Shown piece by piece: positions 60,978 to 64,000 of a stretch of 64,000 nt of DNA. Each line of letters begins with the position of its first letter. Within the stretch, counting starts at the first letter, position 1. The position numbers and the translations under genes were made by a program. The DNA is from Bradyrhizobium sp. SRS-191. Lineage in GTDB: Bacteria; Pseudomonadota; Alphaproteobacteria; Rhizobiales; Xanthobacteraceae. The DNA lies in contig NZ_JANBVS010000004.1 of the NCBI RefSeq assembly GCF_024586915.1, positions 62,001 to 126,000 of the forward strand, given 5' to 3'. The notes under the pieces were generated by a model. The model was not told the DNA's origin. It ran no database searches and was given only the letters and a program-made list of their open reading frames with translations.

Positions 60978-61610
60978 TTAGTCAGAGGGCGCCCCTTCGC
61001 CCTTCAGTCTCGCCAGCTCCGTCTCCAGCTCCGCAATCCTGGCATCGCGGACGGCCAGTGCTTCAGCAACGTCACCCGCGTCGAACTTCTGCGGGATGTG
61101 CTGCGGGCAGTTGGTGTCCCAGGCCTCGATCGTGAACAGGATCACCTGTTCGGGCCGCGCCTTGTAGCCCCTCGGCATCAGCGCCGCCGTCAGCGCCGCG
61201 TCATCCTCGACCACCTGCGCCGTACCCCAGATCTTGACCCGGCGGCGATGCGCGTAGTCCATCACGAAGATGTAGGCCCGCTTGTTCTCCGACAGATTGC
61301 CTTGCGTGATGTACTGCTTGTTGCCGCTGTAATCGGCAAATGCGAGCGTCCGGCTGTCGAGCACCTTGAGAAAGCCCTTCGGCCCGCCGCGATGCTGGAT
61401 ATAGGGCTGGCCGTCGACTGATGCGGTGGCGAGATAGAAGCTCGTGGCTTCGGCAAGTCGGCCGGCGAGATCGGCATCGACCTCGTGACGAAAGCCGCGG
61501 GTCTGCTCGACATGCGCATAGCTCTCGCGCGATCCCTTGCGGGCCTGGATCGCCTTGGCGGCGGGTGAGAACATGACGTCGCCGGGTGCGCGGAAATCCG
61601 TCTGGGTCAT
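60978..61610 (-). CDS. Pyridoxamine 5'-phosphate oxidase-family flavoprotein
   Basis: 210 residues. The split-barrel FMN-binding core (30-160) has FYLATASVDGQPYIQHRGG, FADYSGNKQYITQGNL and VKIWGTAQVVEDD. The C-terminus ends in a coiled coil (RDARIAELETELARLKGE). The ATG at 61610 has AAGGAG upstream; the earlier ATG lies 20 codons upstream inside the regulatory region. It would bind FMN or F420-like cofactors; the substrate is unknown. Divergent from a LysR gene with a perfect palindrome between them. Confidence 0.9.
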   Translation of the reverse strand: MTQTDFRAPGDVMFSPAAKAIQARKGSRESYAHVEQTRGFRHEVDADLAGRLAEATSFYLATASVDGQPYIQHRGGPKGFLKVLDSRTLAFADYSGNKQYITQGNLSENKRAYIFVMDYAHRRRVKIWGTAQVVEDDAALTAALMPRGYKARPEQVILFTIEAWDTNCPQHIPQKFDAGDVAEALAVRDARIAELETELARLKGEGAPSD

Positions 61611-61703
61611 CGCAATGACTCCTTGTCTTCTGCGGCTGTCACTGCCGCCATGCCGCCAATATGGTGCCAAACCCCACCGGAAATAATCCGACGCCTTGAC
61701 ACT

Positions 61704-61730
61704 GGATCATTGCAGATGCTGCAATGATCC
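61704..61730. promoter_or_regulatory. Palindromic LysR operator candidate
   Basis: A perfect inverted repeat, GGATCATTGCA (61704-61714) and TGCAATGATCC (61720-61730), around the five bases GATGC. It ends directly at the LysR ATG at 61731 and lies 94 bases from the PNPOx start. It contains the T-N11-A element expected of LysR sites. Confidence 0.75.
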
Positions 61731-62615
61731 ATGGACCGCATCGACGCCATGCAGGCCTTCGTCACCGTGGCCGATCTGAACGGCTTTGCGCCGGCGGCGC
61801 GGCGCATGAAGCTGTCGCCGTCGGCGGTGACGCGCCTGATCGCCGCGCTCGAAGAGCATCTCGGCGTCCGTCTGCTGCAGCGCACGACCCGCTCGGTGAC
61901 GCTGACCGATGCCGGCCGGCGCTATCTTGAACGGACCAGGCGCATCCTGGCCGATCTGGAGGAAGCCGAGCTTGCCGCCGAGAGCGAGCGCCTGCAGCCG
62001 GCGGGCCGGCTGGTGGTCTCGGCGCCGGTCGGCTTCGGCCGGCTCCATGTCGGTCCGGTCATGGCCGCCTATCTGAGCCGCTATGCCGAGGTCGCGGCCG
62101 AGCTGCGCCTCGAGGACCGCCAGATCAACCTGGTCGAGGACGGCGTCGACTGCGCCGTGCGGATCGGCCATCTCGACGATTCCACGCTGGTGGCTCGCCA
62201 GGTCGGCAGCATGCGCCGGATCGTGGTCGGCGCGCCCGCCCACTTCAAGGTGCATGGCGAGCCGCGGGCGCCGGAGGCGCTGGCGAAGCACCAGACCATC
62301 CAGTTCGGCCCGACCGACGAATGGCGCTTCGTCAAGGACGGCAAGGAGCTGCGGATAGCGGTGAGCCCGCGGCTCGTCACCAACAACGCCGATGCTGCGA
62401 TCCAATATGCCGAGGCCGGCGGCGGCGTGACGCGGGTGATGGCCTATCAGGCCGCGGAGATGCTGCGGGCGGGCCGGCTCAAGCGGGTGCTGACGAAGTA
62501 CGAGCCGCCGCCGGTCCCGATCCACATCGTCTTTCCCAGCTCCCGGCTGCTCTCGGCCAAGGTCCGCGCCTTCATCGACCTGGTCACCACGACCTGCGAC
62601 TGGCGCTTCGGCTGA
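61731..62615 (+). CDS. LysR-family transcriptional regulator
   Basis: 294 residues. Helix-turn-helix at residues 4-60 (MQAFVTVADLNGFAPAARRM, SPSAVTRLIAALEEHLG, RTTRSVTLTDAG). Effector domain at 90-290. It belongs to the common LysR branch with an AEAGGGVTRVMAYQA segment. It is divergent from the PNPOx gene and starts at the end of a palindrome, so autoregulation and control of the neighbour are likely. The ATG lacks a canonical Shine-Dalgarno because the palindrome occupies the site. Confidence 0.93.
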   Translation: MDRIDAMQAFVTVADLNGFAPAARRMKLSPSAVTRLIAALEEHLGVRLLQRTTRSVTLTDAGRRYLERTRRILADLEEAELAAESERLQPAGRLVVSAPVGFGRLHVGPVMAAYLSRYAEVAAELRLEDRQINLVEDGVDCAVRIGHLDDSTLVARQVGSMRRIVVGAPAHFKVHGEPRAPEALAKHQTIQFGPTDEWRFVKDGKELRIAVSPRLVTNNADAAIQYAEAGGGVTRVMAYQAAEMLRAGRLKRVLTKYEPPPVPIHIVFPSSRLLSAKVRAFIDLVTTTCDWRFG

Positions 62616-62636
62616 GGCCGCGTCGTCACCACACCC

Positions 62637-62773
62637 CGTCATTCCGGGGCAGGGCCGATAGGCCTTGAACCCGGAATCCCGATATTGTCTTGCGCCCGTT
62701 CTTCATCATGTCGAGATTCCGGGTTCAATCGACAACGCGCAGAGGCGCGTTGCCGATTGCCCCGGAATGACGG
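62637..62773. repeat. Palindromic intergenic element, family C
   Basis: Outer arms CGTCATTCCGGGGC and GCCCCGGAATGACG (left GTCATTCCGGGGCAGGGCC), inner AACCCGGAATCCC and GAGATTCCGGGTTC. It lies between converging LysR and thioesterase genes and contains an additional hairpin AACGCGCAGAGGCGCGTT. Confidence 0.87.
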
Positions 62774-62805
62774 AAGGACGCGACTTCGCCCATCAGTAGG
62801 GGGCA

Positions 62806-63219
62806 TCATTCCTTCTTCGGCACCACGCGAAACGTCGCATTCGCCCGCGCGATCACGGCATCGTCGGCGAGCACCAGGCTCTGCACGAAGCACACCGTGC
62901 GGCCGCTCTTGATGACGTCGCTCTCGACGCTGAGCCACTGTCCGATGCCGGCGCTGCCGATGTAGTCGACGGCGAGATTGATCGTCACCAGCGACATCTC
63001 CCAGCCCAGTGCCTGGGCGCAGCTGTAGCCCATCGCATTGTCGGCGAGCGAGGCGATCAGCCCGCCATGGATCAGGCCGCGCGAATTGGTGTGCGGCGTG
63101 GCCAGCCGCAGGCCGAGGATGACGGCCTTGTCGGTCGTCCTCGCATAGAGCGGCTCCCAGGGATCGGTGAACGGGCTCTTGCGGACATGCGGCTCGAAGC
63201 CTGAGGGGATGCTGCTCAT
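62806..63219 (-). CDS. PaaI-family acyl-CoA thioesterase (hotdog fold)
   Basis: 137 residues. The hotdog signature GLIHGGLIASLADNAMGYS (49-67) contains the conserved His51-Gly-Gly and Asp60, which act on thioesters. The rest (VTINLAVDYIGSAG, SGRTVCFVQSLVLADD) is typical. AAGAGG lies before the ATG. It hydrolyses a small or aromatic acyl-CoA; the substrate is not evident. It stands alone. Confidence 0.92.
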   Translation of the reverse strand: MSSIPSGFEPHVRKSPFTDPWEPLYARTTDKAVILGLRLATPHTNSRGLIHGGLIASLADNAMGYSCAQALGWEMSLVTINLAVDYIGSAGIGQWLSVESDVIKSGRTVCFVQSLVLADDAVIARANATFRVVPKKE

Positions 63220-63627
63220 GCGCCTCTTGATCGTTGCTGGCGATGCCCACAGTCAACGACGTCTCCGCGCATTTTGCACCGCCTACAAAGTTTCAAACGT
63301 GTTTTGCGCCGGTGTTTGAAACGGTGCGCCCCGACGCCCGAGGGAGCGATGGCGCACGATGTCGCAGGGCCGCGCGCCCTCCCGGCAATTTCGCGGTGTG
63401 CCGATGCAGCCGTGCAATTTCGGGTGCACTCGAGATGCTTAACGTGTTAATGAATTGGTCGCGCGACTGCAACTTTCGTCTGCCAGACTTGCGCTGGCCG
63501 GCGCGATAGGCGCAGGCTCGCGCGTGCAGCGACGGCAGCTCTGCCGTCACGCTTGCAATGATGGTTATATGCTATAACAATGAAGCAAAGGGCCCTCGAA
63601 GGCCCACGATGGAAGGAGAGGATCCCG
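63220..63627. other. 408-base intergenic region before the TRAP gene
   Basis: No convincing gene is visible. It contains the palindrome at 63564-63578 and a GGGCC-rich hairpin (63590-63605) close to the TRAP gene. Confidence 0.5.
63564..63578 (+). promoter_or_regulatory. Palindrome upstream of the TRAP gene
   Basis: GTTATATGCTATAAC is a perfect inverted repeat (GTTATA / TATAAC around TGC), 50 bases before the start codon. Its size is right for a GntR- or IclR-type operator controlling the transporter. Confidence 0.5.
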
Positions 63628-64000
63628 ATGAGGAAGACGCTTCTGGCGTTGGCGCTGGCTGCCGGTGTGACCACCCCCGCGCTCGCGCAGGACAAGACGT
63701 TCGATCTGAAGATTTCGCACTGGGTCCCGGCCAGCCATCCGCTGCAGAAGGCGCTGGAGGATTGGGCCGCGTCGGTCGAGAAGGCCTCGGGCGGCACCAT
63801 CAAGGGCAAGGTGTTTCCCGCGCAGCAGCTCGGCAAGGCGTTCGACCATTACGACATGGCGCGCGACGGCATCGCCGACGTCACTTATGTGAACCCCGGC
63901 TATCAGCCCGGCCGTTTCCCGATCATCGGCGCCGGCGAGCTGCCGTTCCTGGTCTCCGACGCCAAGGGCGGCTCGGAAGGCCTGGACGCGTGGTACCGCA
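63628..64000 (+). CDS. TRAP transporter substrate-binding protein (DctP family), 3' truncated by window edge
   Basis: 124 residues are visible before the window ends. A signal peptide (RKTLLALALAAGVTTPALA) leads to the DctP family core: DLKISHWVPASHPLQKALED, ASGGTIKGKVFPAQQLGKAF, and DMARDGIADVTYVNPGYQPG. The AAGGAGAGG before the ATG supports the start. It binds a dicarboxylate or other acidic solute in the periplasm for a TRAP importer whose membrane genes should lie beyond 64000. Confidence 0.93.
   Translation, partial: MRKTLLALALAAGVTTPALAQDKTFDLKISHWVPASHPLQKALEDWAASVEKASGGTIKGKVFPAQQLGKAFDHYDMARDGIADVTYVNPGYQPGRFPIIGAGELPFLVSDAKGGSEGLDAWYR

Noticed and set aside
13400..62773. Repeats considered as a CRISPR array
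   Set aside because: The elements are 70-190 bases, palindromic, scattered and lack regular spacers or cas genes.

Overview
The window is high-GC alphaproteobacterial chromosome, most likely from Bradyrhizobium or a very close relative. The main evidence is an MbfA iron exporter behind an Irr-type ICE element, a LuxR/LuxI pair of the BraRI/BjaRI/RpaRI group, an outer-membrane barrel with the 'ADLPVKAPPAP' mature N-terminus, and many long palindromic intergenic repeats typical of these genomes. I saw no tRNA, rRNA, CRISPR array, insertion sequence or phage gene. The left edge cuts a giant surface/secreted protein and the right edge cuts a TRAP-transporter binding protein.

Layout. (1) 1-8258: FecR/VCBS/RTX giant protein followed by a CHASE2 class III nucleotide cyclase. 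(2) 8319-9814: small exported protein and a beta-barrel. (3) 9897-19623: oligopeptide-type ABC importer (two divergent substrate-binding proteins, two permeases, two ATPases) with an AtzG-like/AtzE-like amidohydrolase pair inserted between the ATPase genes. (4) 19748-23289: GlsB-type membrane protein and a type I secretion ATPase/HlyD pair. (5) 23689-35350: mixed metabolic and regulatory genes (CinA, MFS, LysR, DUF1127, GNAT, atypical SDR, GST, AidB-like acyl-CoA dehydrogenase, zinc alcohol dehydrogenase, amidase, cytochrome b561). (6) 35424-37975: mbfA with its ICE promoter, an unknown protein, and a secreted polyhistidine protein. (7) 38074-51674: acyl-CoA catabolic island (epoxide-hydrolase-like enzyme, fatty-acyl-CoA ligase, thiolase, TetR, SDR, enoyl-CoA hydratase-like, feruloyl-CoA-synthase-like ligase, three acyl-CoA dehydrogenases of which two are tandem duplicates, nitroreductase). 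(8) 52120-53741: quorum-sensing pair. (9) 53899-57676: enoyl-CoA hydratase overlapping a MloK1-like cyclic-nucleotide-gated K+ channel, then a membrane cNMP-binding protein and a DUF6537-like protein. (10) 57922-64000: small membrane and metal-cluster proteins, WYL regulator, GST-like proteins, a PNPOx/LysR divergent pair around a perfect palindrome, PaaI-type thioesterase, and the TRAP gene.

How the parts may work together. The giant protein ends in an RTX/type I secretion-like tail, and the window also holds a matching ABC/HlyD pair. The acyl-CoA island lies beside a LuxI whose closest characterised relatives use aryl- or branched acyl-CoA, so it could share acyl-CoA pools with signalling. 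A nucleotide cyclase and two cNMP-binding membrane proteins suggest local cNMP signalling. These links are inferences from proximity and family knowledge.

At least seventeen intergenic palindromic elements, in five sequence families, separate most transcription units.
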